Of a stretch of 64,000 nucleotides of DNA, positions 22,735 through 33,899 are shown piece after piece. The translations under genes and the position numbers were made by a program. The notes under the pieces were generated by a model. It ran no database searches, was not told the origin of the DNA, and was given only the letters and a program-made list of their open reading frames with translations. The DNA lies in the NCBI GenBank assembly GCA_038380435.1, contig JAWZYU010000005.1, positions 38,524,001 to 38,588,000 of the forward strand, written 5' to 3'. Numbering within the stretch: the stretch's first letter is position 1; the number at the start of each line of letters is the position of its first letter. This stretch comes from Ryuthela nishihirai. Lineage: Eukaryota > Arthropoda > Arachnida > Araneae > Heptathelidae.

Positions 22735-24110
22735 TTGCTTTTCACTTGTGATTTGTTGGTTTGTCAGTTTGGTTTGTCCTCAAATATGTCGCTACTCTCT
22801 AACACACTGTTCGGAACGCCTTTCCGTATTCTAAATTTGTCAAAACAGTTGTTCCACCATATCTTTAAAACGCAACGAACAAACTTAATGATTTATGTGT
22901 CAAATGAAAGTTTGTGACGTGGAGATTGTCATAGGCTATAAAATATTTACCCCCATGCTTCCTTCCCCCGTAAAAAGGGGGAAATATGAAAGCGATTGTT
23001 CCGCTATATCTTCGGAACGCATGGGCCAAAAATGATGGGCTATCTCTTCAAATGAAAGTTTGTCTCATGGGGAATGTCACAGATTACAAAAATTCCCATC
23101 CATGCTTTCTTCTCTCCCCCTGCAAAACAGGGCAAAGCATTGCTTTGCTATATCTTTCGAACGAGATGGCCAAACGTAACGAGTTGGCCAACAAATAAAA
23201 GCTTGTGACAGGGAAATTCGAAAGTAGTTCTTTTACTATATTTTTACAACGCGAGGGCCTACAGTTACGAGTTGGTGTTAAATGAAAGCTCATATGTCGT
23301 AGATTGCTTCTAACTGTGTCCCCACCATTCTTTCTCTCCCACCCCCCAGAAAAAGAGGGACCAAAATTTCGCGGGGGTAGACCTAAACGGGTAATATCTT
23401 AAATCGAAACTTGTGATGTCTCCAATCTCATGGGCTGCCTTAAACACGACCCCTCCCTCACCCCGAAAACGGGGGGAGGACAAACATGGTCGAAGTTTAT
23501 GAGTCCTATATTAAAGTTCCTGAAGATTTTTTTTCTTTTTCATTAAAAATACTTAAGGTATTTCTTAAAAATTTTGAATCTGAATATCTTTCTAAATGAG
23601 CCCTAAAAAGCAGAAAATAAACAAAGCATATCGATGGTACAATCAGTCACTGAATTCGTATTCACTTCAATGGAAGATAGGGCACCGATTTACCTACTCA
23701 ACAAGTATTTTTTTAAAAATTTTAATTACTTATCTTCCTGTTACTTTTCGCTCGTCTTTTATTGGTATCCCGGCTTGTCAGTTTGTGTTTATCAAAATAC
23801 TTATTTCAACAAATCTTTCGAACGCGACGGATAAACATTAACGATTTATGTGTAAAACAAAAGCTTATGACGAAAGAAGTTGTCATAGGTTGTAAAAATA
23901 TTACTTCCTTCTATGCTTTTCGAAAAAAGCATGGAAGGAATTTATAGAAATATTATACATTTCTATATATTTCATCTATGCTTTTCGAATATATATATTT
24001 ATAGGGATTTTTTTGCTAAAAAGAGGAAAATATGAATCCGATTGCTCCGCTATATCTTCGGAACACGAGGGCCGAAAATAATGGGCTATGCGACAAATGA
24101 CGTACGGCGT
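22735..24110 (+). repeat. Diverged tandem repeat, family D (~140-bp unit)
   Basis: Units share a core like CCGCTATATCTTCGGAACGC, then GGGCC..AA, CAAATGAAAG(T/C)TTGTGA, GTCATAG and a C-rich/G-rich hinge. Core copies fall near 22,860, 23,001, 23,146, 23,237, 23,805 and 24,047. Decay is strong and there is no coding role. The family differs from C in sequence but has a similar layout. Confidence 0.65.
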
Positions 24111-24951
24111 AAAGGTACTAACCTCAATATATGTCAGAACTTGAACAGAATAGATATGTGTTTACAAACGATTCCACAGAAATGGCGATTATTGAAAGCA
24201 AACTGCGCATGCGCGAGTCTCCCATAGTGTTGCCAACTTAAATTTTTAGTGTGCCGTGAGCAAAAAGGTTTGAGAATCGCTTCTCTATAGTCTTGGCAGG
24301 ACCCCATGTTATAAGGAGCCTATTTTGGGGAAGGGGGTTTAAAATCTCAATTTATGCCGCTAATCAGGGTACCATCAGTCTGTATCGGAGATGCAAATAT
24401 CGGAGAAGCAATAATATCTGAAGTTAGTCTGTTGTCATTCTGTAATATAGAATGACGTGATTTATCCATACTGCAATGCTTAATGCGTTTTCATCCATCA
24501 TAGCTTTGTAAGCAAAGACAAGCAAAAGCAACTTTAAGAAGTAATCATAATATAGCGAAATCGAGCTGTTGTCCAAAATATATTCGTTATATTGAAATTT
24601 CGTTACACTGAAATGCAATAAAAAAGTACTACGATGGTTACATACTACAAAATAATCATCATGAAAGAAACTGACGGTGTATTAGAGTTTACTTCTCAAA
24701 AACGTCGGTAAATTTTTTACCTATCTGTTCCAACAAGTATCTCTTCGTGAATTCTTAAATATGTTGCTACTCTCTAACACACTGTTCGGAACGCCTGTCC
24801 GTATTATTACGAAACGGCGAAGACTTCCTGCCATTGGCTGCTAATAGGGAAACTAAAAATTAACGAACTTAACTAAAACTATAATGAAATAATAACGAAC
24901 AAATATAACAATAATTTAAATTTTACGAATGATAAAATATGTGAATTGGAA

Positions 24952-25023
24952 CAGGCCCGGATCTAGGAAAAAATTAATGGGGCAAAAAAAATCAATCAAG
25001 CCAGGGAAAAATAGGGGGGTAGA
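24952..25023 (+). mobile_element. Left-end fragment of hAT-like MITE family M2
   Basis: CAGGCCCGGATCTAGG matches the left terminus of family M2 (see 45,875-46,135). Only ~70 bp remain before a family A SINE fragment. Confidence 0.5.
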
Positions 25024-25200
25024 AGAGCCATACTATGCACGTTAAAGAACACGCTGGATGGTTTTAACGGAAGGCTTCCATCTGTATCCTAGCAGCTGCC
25101 CAGTGGTTCCTCCTCATTCTTTTCTGAGCTTTCGGGATCCTTGTGACCTGGCCATTTAGTCCATTGTACGCAAAAAACTTCCGCCCAGAAGTAAAAGAAC
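25024..25200 (+). mobile_element. SINE family A, 3' part
   Basis: From AGAGCCATACTATGCACG to GAAGTAAAAGAAC; head absent and tail eroded. Confidence 0.75.
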
Positions 25201-25239
25201 TCTACAATCGATTTCTTATTCTTATCATTCACGCAGCAT

Positions 25240-27560
25240 GGAAATTCAATTTTTTTTAATTTCAATTTATTCAAAGAAACACAAACATATAGAGCAACAA
25301 AAAATAAATTAATTAAACAAGAACAAATAAATCAAACAAGAATAAAAAGAAAGCTGAATACAGGAAGCACGTAGCTCGTACAGTCGCTCAAAAAAGTATC
25401 CGAACACTATGGTTGATTGCAGAATTCAGAAAAAATATCTGGCAACGATTTTTTTAGAAATGAGTGATCTGGCAACCTTCGTGTCACGTGACTTTTTTGA
25501 GCGACTGTACAGATTCAGATAAAAACAAATAATTCTTAAAACTTTAGCAACAGCGATATGTACAAGGAAAACCTAAAATACTTTCCATTACATAAAAAAT
25601 ATATTTGACATAATTGATCTAAGAACACAATAACTAAAATGTTATGGCTAATTTAATAGAATGACAGATTTCATTGTGAATTTTGTTTGTGAAGACATGA
25701 AGGCTTTTCTCCATTCTAATATTGTAAGTAAAGAGTTAAATAATTTCGGAGCCATAAACACAAGATGTCTTTGCAAAATAGATTTTTTAACCAACGGAAC
25801 ATAAAAAGGACCCTTTTTTTCTCCTAATTTAATCAATATTTTGTATGTAACCAATGCCTGAATTTGAATAAAAATAACAACACTTTATACATATAGATCT
25901 GTCGAATACCATAAATATTATAAAGTGTATATAGGATTGGTATAACTGTAATAAAGAAGTCTAAAAAATTTTCTGCGAACAATGATTATGGTCGTAAGCA
26001 CCACCCTCACAACAAATTCCGTAATGTAGAACTAAGTACATCCATGTTCAATAAAGAGTTATAAGAAATTTTCTACTTACTATTTTATTAATATAATAAA
26101 GTCTTAAGGGTTAAAATCTTAATTTCCTTGTTAATTTCAAGGCATGCGACCTCCATTTTAAGTTAGAATCAAGTTCAACACCTAAGTAATTATAACAAAA
26201 AGTAGGCTCCAGCTTGGAAAACTAATAAGATTAAATGTTAATAATTTTATTAATTTTATTAATTCTTCAATAAGAGCGTGAATCTATGCTGGTTATATCG
26301 AGAGCCTTAATATTTATTTTTGAAAAACTATTTTGTAATTCAAAGAATATAAATTTACTCCTAGTTGAATTCAGTTTTAATTTATTTACATGTAACAAAT
26401 TTTATATCTTCTTTAAACCAGACTCAACTTGAGAAATTAGTGACTCATAGTTTTCAGCAGAATAAAACATCAGCTGCATTATCTGCATAACAGAAGAGTG
26501 TACCAAATAAATCCAAGGAACAAAAGTCATTTATTTGTAGTATAAATGAAAATGGACTCAAAACTGACCCCTGGGGTACCCCCTTTTAAAATATTAAAAA
26601 ATTACTTAGAGTATTATTTATTCCAACAGCTTGTAATCTGTTACATAAGTAAGATTTAAGCCAATTGTGTGTTGTAGTACCTCTAATGCCAAGAGAAAAC
26701 AGTTTTGAAAGAAGAATTTTATGGTCTACAGAATCAAAAGCCTTTTGTAAATGCAAAAATATCACAAGAGTCTTTCTATGTTGGTCTACACTTCTGAAAA
26801 CGTTTTCAGTTAAACTTAACATAAATCACTCAGTGCTCTTTCCTACCTAATCCAAACTGATTTTCTGATCATATTTTATTCTTTTCCAAGAAATTTAGTC
26901 ATCTTTTTTCTTTAATATTTTTTTAAAACTTTTGGGGAAAATAGAAATAAGTGAAATTGGTCTATAATTTGAAAGCAAGTTTTAATCTCCAGCCTTATAA
27001 ATTGGGATAATAATAGCCTTTTTTTAATCCTAAAAAAAAATATACCTTGTTGAAACGAAGCATTAATGATATTAGTCAATTGATCAGTATGATATTTAAC
27101 TAGTATTCTTAACATATAGACTATTATCTTATCGTTATCAGGCGATTTATTCTCTAACTTTGAGATCACATTATTTACCTCCAGTGTATCAATATAATCC
27201 ATGAAAAAGGAGGATGGAAAAGAAAACATGTTAAATTGATAAAACAGATCACATGTATTATTTTTGCACGTACATGAATTGTACTTCGCTGTAAAATTCC
27301 GATTCAACCTATTAGCCAGTGAGAAATCGTCATTTGATTTAGACAGAATGTTATGTTGCTTCTTTTTACCAAAAATACTATTTTACAAAAGCCCACTGTT
27401 TCTTGTTATTAGTAGCATATCTTTCAAAATTATCCATGTGATACCTCTCTTTTGCCAAATCAAGTTTTAGTTTCAATTATTTATTAAGTGTTTTATACTC
27501 CTCTCTAATAGAAACTATACCTTTGTGTTTCAAATAATTTTGAAACAATTTTCTTTTATG
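25240..27560 (-). pseudogene. CR1/Jockey-type retrotransposon RT remnant
   Basis: Minus-strand islands occur in RT order. A pre-RT segment is at ~27,400-27,540. LENKSPDNDK and TNIINASFQQGIF are at ~27,000-27,180. QKAFDSVDHKILLSKLFSLG and NWLKSYLCNRLQAVG are at 26,600-26,800. GVPQGSVLSP is at ~26,570, and the catalytic box decayed to CYADNAAD at ~26,490. A C-terminal block is at 25,650-25,850. Stops and frameshifts are frequent and the catalytic box is altered, so it is inactive. The endonuclease was not found. A short MITE interrupts its 3' region at 25,381-25,507. Confidence 0.8.
25381..25507. mobile_element. 127-bp Tc1/mariner-type MITE
   Basis: The ends CAGTCGCTCAAAAAAGT and ACTTTTTTGAGCGACTG are exact inverted repeats, with TA on both sides (25,379-25,380 and 25,508-25,509). 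The interior is too short to code. Confidence 0.85.
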
Positions 27561-27589
27561 ATTTACGAAAAAATTTTTTTATGATTTAT

Positions 27590-27715
27590 GAAAAAAGATT
27601 ACAAATTTTCACAACTCACCTAGATTTTACGAAGTCGCTTCGAATTTTGCCAACTACGAGTTACTTTGGGGGGAGCCTCCCCCCCCCCCCCCATTTCAAC
27701 CATAACTACGCCCCT
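27590..27715 (+). mobile_element. Right end of hAT-like element H1
   Basis: Contains the H1 repeat phrase CGAATTTTGCCAACTACGAG, TTACTTTGGGGGGAG, a C17 run and terminus CTACGCCCCTG, followed by ACTGGCAT. It matches the right end of the nested element at 50,823-55,939. It appears inverted relative to the rest of H1 at 27,836-28,786. Confidence 0.8.
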
Positions 27716-27835
27716 GACTGGCATCGTCAAATTCTACATTGGAGGAAGTCTTCCAGTGTAGATTCCACCTGTGATTAGGGGGCTATTTGATATTGTCGGC
27801 ATTCCCTCTCTCAATAAAAAACTGTTCTGTCTGTT
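27716..27835 (+). mobile_element. Retrotransposon R1 5'-region fragment
   Basis: TGGCATCGTCAAATTCTACA ... to TATTGTCGGCATTCCCTC is the reverse complement of ~54,350-54,495 in the full R1 copy, with an internal deletion. Its junction with H1 falls at R1's ATGCCAAT. Confidence 0.8.
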
Positions 27836-28786
27836 TGGCAAAATCGAAGCAACTTCGCAAAATCTAGGGCAGTTGGCAAAATTCGAATTCATTTGGTAAA
27901 ATACGAGGGAGTTGTGAAAATTGGGATTATTTTTGTGAAATTAAAGAGAGCTGACAAAATCGAGAAAACTTGGCAAAATTTCGGGGAGTTTGAAAATTTT
28001 GAAGTGACTTGGCAAATTCAGGAGACATAATTGGGATGTTTTTTGAAATTAAGGAGAGGTGGTAAAATCGAGGCAACTTGGCAAAATCGAGGGGAGTTGG
28101 CAAAATTGGAAACCACTTGGTAAAGTACAAGTGAGTTGTGAAAATTGGGATTGATTTTGTGAAATTAAGGAGAGTTGGAAAAATCGAGGCAACTTGGCAA
28201 AATCTAGGGGAGTTGGCAAAATTGGAAACCACTTGGTAAAATACAGGGGAGTTGTGAAAATTGTGCTTTTCTTGTACAATTAAGGAGAGTTGACAAAATT
28301 CGAAGTGATTTGGCAAATTCAAGGAAGATGTAAAAATAGCGATTTTTTTCTGTAAAATTACGGCAAATTGGCAAAATCGAGGCAATTTGGAAAATCTAGG
28401 GTAGTTGGCGAAATACGAATCTACTTGGTAAAATATAGGCGAGTTGTGAAAATTGGGATCAGTTTTGTGAAATTAAGGATAGTTGGAGAAATCGAGGAAA
28501 CAGCAAAATCTAGGGTTGGCAGAATTCAAATATACTTGGTAAAATGCAGGCGAGTTGTGAAAATTAGGATTAGTTTTGTGAAATTAAAGAGATTTTGCCA
28601 AATCTTAATTTTAAATAATTGGCAAAATCCTCAGGAGTTTGAAAAATTTGAAGTGACTTGGCAAAATTAAGAGATATATGCAAAGATTGGGATTGGTTTT
28701 GTGAAATTAAGGAGAGTTGGCCAAATGAAAGGGAGTTTGGAAGATTCTGCCCCCCCCCCCCCCCAACCATAGTCCTTCGCTACGAC
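27836..28786 (-). mobile_element. hAT-like element H1, main part with internal tandem array
   Basis: On the minus strand, TTTTGCCAACT-type phrases of ~35-45 bp repeat across ~900 bp (TTTCACAA, CAATCCCAATTTTCACAACT, GTATTTTACCAAGTGG). They end in a C16 run and then, on plus, CGCTACGACCCT, a decayed H1 terminus. The next bases ATGCCAAT match the R1 target, consistent with an 8-bp duplication. Confidence 0.8.
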
Positions 28787-29247
28787 CCTAATGCCAATAG
28801 AAGCAAAGAGTTCAGGTGCCTGCGATGACCTCTGCTCAGAATTATCCACCAGCTGATAAAACATATCGTGTGAATCTATTCACTTGTGGCTGTCAACCCA
28901 CAAACAAACGAGAAACACAGTGGCAGATTTTCCCTCCACAGAAGCCCCACCAGTGCAATAAATTCAGGATCCATAATCAAGATCAGAGCTCTTGATTATG
29001 GATCAATTACCGAACTGGATTAAGGATCAAGCTCAGAGCTTGATCCTTAATCCAGTCCAGTAAGTTTATATAGTCAGCACCAGAATTCTGTATGGTTGAT
29101 CATTCCTCAGTAGGGTAGAAGAAAAAGAAAAGTAGTCATAGTTGTCCAGATCAGTAGGCTACACTATTCTGGCAGCCCTCCTCTTCCGTTCACTTCCACA
29201 AGAGAGTATCTCTTTTGAAAAGGTACTAACGGCCTGCACCGCGAGAC
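28787..29247 (-). mobile_element. Retrotransposon R1 5' UTR fragment
   Basis: Matches 54,488-54,890 of the full copy. It carries two fold-back duplications (28,969-29,006 and 29,014-29,056) absent from the other copies. It lacks all coding sequence. Confidence 0.85.
29014..29056. repeat. 21-bp inverted repeat with 1-nt loop
   Basis: Arms 29,014-29,034 and 29,036-29,056 are exact reverse complements around a single A (arm ACTGGATTAAGGATCAAGCT...). An adjacent smaller fold-back duplicates GATCCATAATCAAG (28,969-29,006). Confidence 0.92.
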
Positions 29248-30050
29248 ATTACATCTTAGAATTTATTATTCAACATTACTTATTCAGCCCATACCTGGTC
29301 TAGTGGTTAGCGAACCTGACTACTAAACAAGAGGGCACATCCGTGTATGCTATGTAAGAGAAACTATGGCAGGCCCAATAGACCTTTTAGATTATCTACG
29401 TCCTTTGTGTAGGGGATACCTTCTTCCATTTTTTTAAACCCAGGAAGAGGTACCTTTGGTCTTGAATTTTTTGCGTAGACCAATATTTTCAGTATACAAG
29501 AATGGACTGGAATTTAGTGACATCTGTAGATATAATATACAATAGCACTGAAGATAACTATGCCTGATATAGAACAAAAACGGTTTTACTGCATTTCATA
29601 GCAAATCACAAGAAGTGTTTTGCTACATCACAGATGTTATTCATTTGATATGTTGATTATGACAAAGTGCATATAAATTATAATTCTTTTTATTATGTTG
29701 TTGTTGTTTTTTTGCTGCTTTCTGAGATTTCAGAATTTTGCAACTTTTGCGATGCCTTTAACATTATAATGTAGGTGCTGAATTTTAATAAAATGATGTT
29801 AAAATAATTTTGTTGCTTTGGTCATAAATAAAGCACATTTAAATGAAAACGTTTTTCCCTCTATAACCAAAAATTCGGGTCTGAAGGAGTTCAATACTGG
29901 CGCTTGCCTGCATTTAGGAAATGCCAGAACTTTCCATTTGGCACCGTAAAAGATTTAAATTAAAGAATGAAATAGCTCTCAAAAATAATTTTAACGCGTA
30001 TATTACGTTACTTTCTTATCTTTTAATCACGTTATGCAAAAAGAATTAAA
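29248..30050. other. Intron 1 proximal sequence, no clear feature
   Basis: AT-rich, with microsatellite-like TTGTTGTTTTTTTG. A stretch near 29,293-29,370 (TGGTCTAGTGGTTAGCGAAC) resembles a tRNA A box but lacks a B box. Confidence 0.45.
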
Positions 30051-30062
30051 CCCTAATCTTAC

Positions 30063-30139
30063 CTTAATGAAGTCGACACACGATTTGGGATAGATAAAAT
30101 AGCAAATAAAATCACAGAAGAAAGTATCCGCCACCTCAT
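30063..30139 (-). CDS. Gene 1 exon 1: start codon and signal peptide
   Basis: The ATG at 30,139-30,137 opens a 77-nt coding exon ending at ATTAAG|GTAAGA. It encodes MRWRILSSVILFAILSIPNR then VSTSL, with two bases left for Arg26. The basic start, hydrophobic core SSVILFAILSI and polar end are a classic cleavable signal peptide, so the product enters the secretory pathway. The donor is near consensus and the phase fits exon 2 exactly. Together the five exons give ~327 residues in one open frame across 26 kb. A possible 5' UTR splice acceptor (TATTGCAG, near 30,183) lies 40 nt upstream of the ATG, so the promoter could be adjacent or in a distant first exon. Confidence 0.82.
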
Positions 30140-30568
30140 CGTGGCTCTTCTGTTCTCACTGTCAAGATACAGGAAGTTGAACTGCAATACAGATATTCCA
30201 ATGATGCAATTCTTTCACCCATTCCTTTCTTAAAAAATCCGATGAAGCATCAGTCTTTCATTCTGCTGAGTCAAACTTCGGAACAGAGTTCCTCTGAACT
30301 CTAATTGGTAGTCTGATACTATTGTATCAGGGAAAATCATGTGAACATCGACAGAAATATCCCCTCTGACACGAGAAGTGTCGATTCCTCTCATTTCAGA
30401 TCAGCAAAACAACTTTTGCATTAAAACCATACGCAGAAGTGTAATTTGATGCTCCCATCTTTGCATTTGCTTGTGTGTGCAAAAAAAAATTTACTTTTTA
30501 CTTTCAAGAGATTCTTATTTGAGAAGTTATGGTTTCCTTTTACATCTGCTTTAGACTCTGGACCTTAG

Positions 30569-30946
30569 TTGGGTGAGTCGTTTCACCTCTGAGCTGCATG
30601 ATTTGGGCAAACAATGGACTAAATGTCTAAGTGATAAGTCCCAAAGACTCAGAGAAAGTTGCGGCAAGAGGACGCAATGCAAAAAATTGTCAGGAGACTG
30701 ATGGAAGCCTCACGTCAAAGTCATCCAACACATTCTTTAATGTGCACACTGTACGGTTCTCCTGCACACGGGGCCACGGATTTACGTCCCATCCGAATGA
30801 CGGCGGCTTTTCCAAGCCCATCGGTGTCTTCTTTTTAACCAATGGCAGGGTGGTATTTGCGGAGATAAATCTCAAAGCTGACACAGTTGGGACCTGAGAA
30901 CTACAGATTACGAACCTCGCGCATTACTGACTGAGCTACCCCACCT
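30569..30946 (-). mobile_element. SINE family A copy
   Basis: A full-length but diverged inverted copy with its tail at 30,569 (GGGTGAGTCGTTTCACC) and head ending CTGAGCTACCCCACC. It lies ~430 bp upstream of the minus-strand gene's start codon. Confidence 0.8.
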
Positions 30947-31131
30947 TAATTGGTAGTATACCTTTACTCCCGAATCAAAGCAATCGTATGAATAGTCATA
31001 GTTCACCCTTTATCGAAAACATTTGTCCGCAACTAATTTGGTTAATTACTGATGATAAGATGCAGATCTAGAGGATTGCAAAATGCTTTGACTCCCTCTC
31101 TTAAAGCCAAAGGAAAATTTATGAAAATCTT

Positions 31132-31252
31132 TCCCGTAGCCAACTGGTTAGCGCGCTTGGCTACCGATCTGAGGGACCTGGGTTCGAGTCCCGGGTAAGG
31201 CATGGATGTTTGCATTGTCTTTCTGCTGAGGTCCCGTTATCCTCATGTATGC
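31132..31252 (+). mobile_element. SINE family B head, interrupted by a palindrome
   Basis: The head CAACTGGTTAGCGCGCTTGG, B box GGTTCGAGTCCC and GGTAAGGCATGG are intact, then TTCTGCTGAGGTCCCG. After 31,252 the normal body gives way to the long inverted repeat. Confidence 0.85.
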
Positions 31253-31519
31253 TTTAAATGCGGTGAAGGTAGTGTTAAAAGAAAGTAATATTTTATATTC
31301 AGTAATAAAATATAAAATAAATAACCCCTCAAGCAGCTGTTTGCCACAGAGGTCTGACAAGAGCCTGTCAGTTTATATGCCACAGTAGAAGGCTTATAAA
31401 CTGACAGGCTCTTGTCAGACCTCTGTGGCAAACAGCTGCTTGAGGGGGTATTTATTTTTTATTTTATTACTGAATATAAAATATTACTTTCTTTTAACAC
31501 TACCTTCACCGCATTTAAA
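31253..31519. repeat. Large near-perfect palindrome, 125-bp arms
   Basis: Left arm 31,253-31,377 and right arm 31,395-31,519 are reverse complements with very few differences, separated by 17 nt (TGCCACAGTAGAAGGCT). Each arm joins ~60 bp of AT-rich DNA with the last ~60 bp of SINE B. The spacer is itself SINE B sequence. Confidence 0.92.
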
Positions 31520-31604
31520 TAGTTATACAGCAAACTACCAATTATATCTGAGCGAATTATCCGGGATGCCGATTATCTGTGAATTATGTACATAAGCATA
31601 GTCC

Positions 31605-31977
31605 GTTGGGTTGCTTTACCTCTGAGCGGCACTTTTTTGCACACCATGGGCTAAATGGCCAGGTCACATGAACCCCGAAGGCTGGGAGAGGAGACCCACT
31701 GGAACAGCTGTTGGGAGACAGATGGTAGCCTCCCGTCAAGGCCATCCAGCGTGTTCTTTAACGTGCACAGGGTATGGCTCTCCCGCACACGGGGCCACGG
31801 CTTAACGTCCCATCCGACTGACGGCGGCCTTTCCAAGCCCATCGGTGTTCCCTACTGACCGTGGGCAGGGCGGGGGATTTTGCGGAGATAAATCTCAACG
31901 CTGACCCAGCTGGGACTAGAACCTGGGAACTACAGATTACGAGTCTGGCGCGCTACCGACTGAGCCACCCCCGCCCC
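31605..31977 (-). mobile_element. Full-length SINE family A
   Basis: A well-conserved inverted copy. Tail side GTTGGGTTGCTTTACCTCTG, head side GACTGAGCCACCCCCGCCCC. One short internal deletion. Confidence 0.9.
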
Positions 31978-33044
31978 GAAAGCATGGTCCGAAAAGTTGC
32001 TAAACATAAAAAAACTATACTGTATATATTTTGAATACTAATTTTGCATATTAATAGTGCATGTATGTACTTTATGCCCCTGTAAATCTAGTTTTTAACT
32101 CAAAAGTTTTAAATCAATTCAACTAGCTTGACTACCCCAATCTGCTTACAGTAACATTAAAATGAAAACAAACAATGCTGAAATGCGTTGATCGCTTCGT
32201 AGTTACTTTCACAGTATTTGTTGTAGGTTAGATTCTAAAAGCTTTAAATAATTTGATTGAGAGTTGAGGTTACGTTAAATAGACCGTGTAAAGGATTTAG
32301 AAAGCGCCTAACACTTAATTTTGTTCACAAACAGCGTGAAACACATTCCACGAATGAATTAGTGATGAACCCGCAGAGAAATGAACGGAAATGCACTAAA
32401 TGTTCTAGCGAACCTTTGACAAATGGTGGTTAATATTTACTATAGAATTTGTCTCAAACAGCTATACACATAGTTGTTTTACGCTTTAATATTTTCCAAT
32501 GGGCTCAGAATCGCTTCAGCAATGCATTTTCTCAATCGAAAGTTGAAAGTATGTCTTGCATATATGCTTTGATAAGCTAAATCAATCCCTAGACGCGACT
32601 CAGCACTTCTTAAGTGGCTCTTAGAAAGCAGCAAGCGGCGAAAAGGATTTTTTTTTTCCTTTTTGACCCTGTCTGCAGTAGAAGATAAAGTGAGCATCAA
32701 CGAGGTCAATGTGTTGGGAAATATCACGTGGCCTCACGTTTCTCTTCATTGAGAAATATTTAGACTAAATCGCAAAAAACTGCCTAAAATTAAAAAAAAA
32801 ATATATTTTTCTTTTTGTGGCTTTCACTTCACTAAAATTCCCTTTGTTAAAAAATGGCTGTATAATTTATTTATCCAGCTGTTAATTAATATAGAACCCA
32901 CTATGAAATGTGCTAATTTAAAAAAGACCCACCCCACCCATTCCAACAATGTAGAGATATGCGGTTCAGTGGCAGATCAAGGTACCTAAAGATCCTAGAC
33001 GCAAAACTCCGACAATGCCTCCAACTATCTCCGGCAGTTACAGT
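31978..33044. other. Intergenic AT-rich DNA
   Basis: An open frame of 82 codons on the minus strand (32,479-32,727) lacks any recognised domain. No repeats or RNA genes seen. Confidence 0.5.
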
Positions 33045-33408
33045 GATTAGGCAGTGGGTTGTTGGGTTGTTTTACCTCTGAGCGGCACTTTTTTGAATAC
33101 CATGGGCTAAATGGCCAGGTCACAAGGACCCCGAAGGCTCAGAGAAGGTTCGGGGAGGGGACCCACTGGAACAGCTGTTGGGAAACAGATGGTAGCCTCC
33201 CGTCAAGGCCATCCAGCGTGTTCTTTAACGTGCACAGGTTATGTCTCTCCCACACACGGGGCCACGGCTTAACGTCCCATCCGACGGACGGCGGCCTTTC
33301 CAAGCCCATCGGTGTCCCCTACTGACCGTGGGCAGGGCGGGGAATTTTGCGGAGATAAATCTTAACGCTGACCCAGCTGGGACTCGAGCCTGGGGATTAG
33401 GCAGTGGG
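33045..33408 (-). mobile_element. SINE family A, 5'-truncated, with 14-bp TSD
   Basis: The element at 33,059-33,394 is flanked by GATTAGGCAGTGGG at 33,045-33,058 and 33,395-33,408. The head is cut inside the B box (the right end of this inverted copy). Truncation at the 5' end with a long target duplication is typical of LINE-mediated insertion. Confidence 0.92.
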
Positions 33409-33628
33409 AGAGCGGGGAAGGAGTACTATTTCTACAAAACATCTGCAACTTACGATGGAAAAAATGCATACAGCAGTTTAAATAAATTGAAAACTTAATT
33501 TAATTGCACATCATGAAAAATAAATAAAAACTACATTTTGAACCAAAATAAATCTCTGTTCATTTTGTCTGTAATGTTAGCTAGGCAGCCACTAGAAGGA
33601 GAGCTATGCACCAGTTCCCTGTGTTGAG

Positions 33629-33897
33629 GGGCGGGGGTGGCTCAGTCGGTAGCGTGCCATGCTCGTAATCTGTAGTTCCCAGGTTCGAGTCCCAGCTGGG
33701 TCAGCGTTGAGATTTATCTCCGCAAAATTCCCCGCCCTGCCCACGGTCAGTAGGGGACACCGATGGGCTTGGATATACCGCCGTCCGTCGAATGGGACGT
33801 TAAGGAGATAAATCTTAACTCTAACCCAGCTGAGATTCGAACCTGGGAACTGCAGATTACGAGCTTGGCGCGCTGTCGACTGAGCCACCCCCGCCCA
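33629..33897. mobile_element. Two SINE A heads facing each other
   Basis: 33,629-33,802 is a plus-strand head and proximal body. It breaks at GGGACGTTAAGG and continues as a minus-strand proximal body and head (33,803-33,897). The two heads differ by several bases, so this is a fusion of two copies rather than a perfect palindrome. Confidence 0.85.
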
Positions 33898-33899
33898 TG

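Noticed and set aside
32479..32727. 82-codon minus-strand ORF as an exon
   Set aside because: No convincing splice signals and no domain; AT-rich context.
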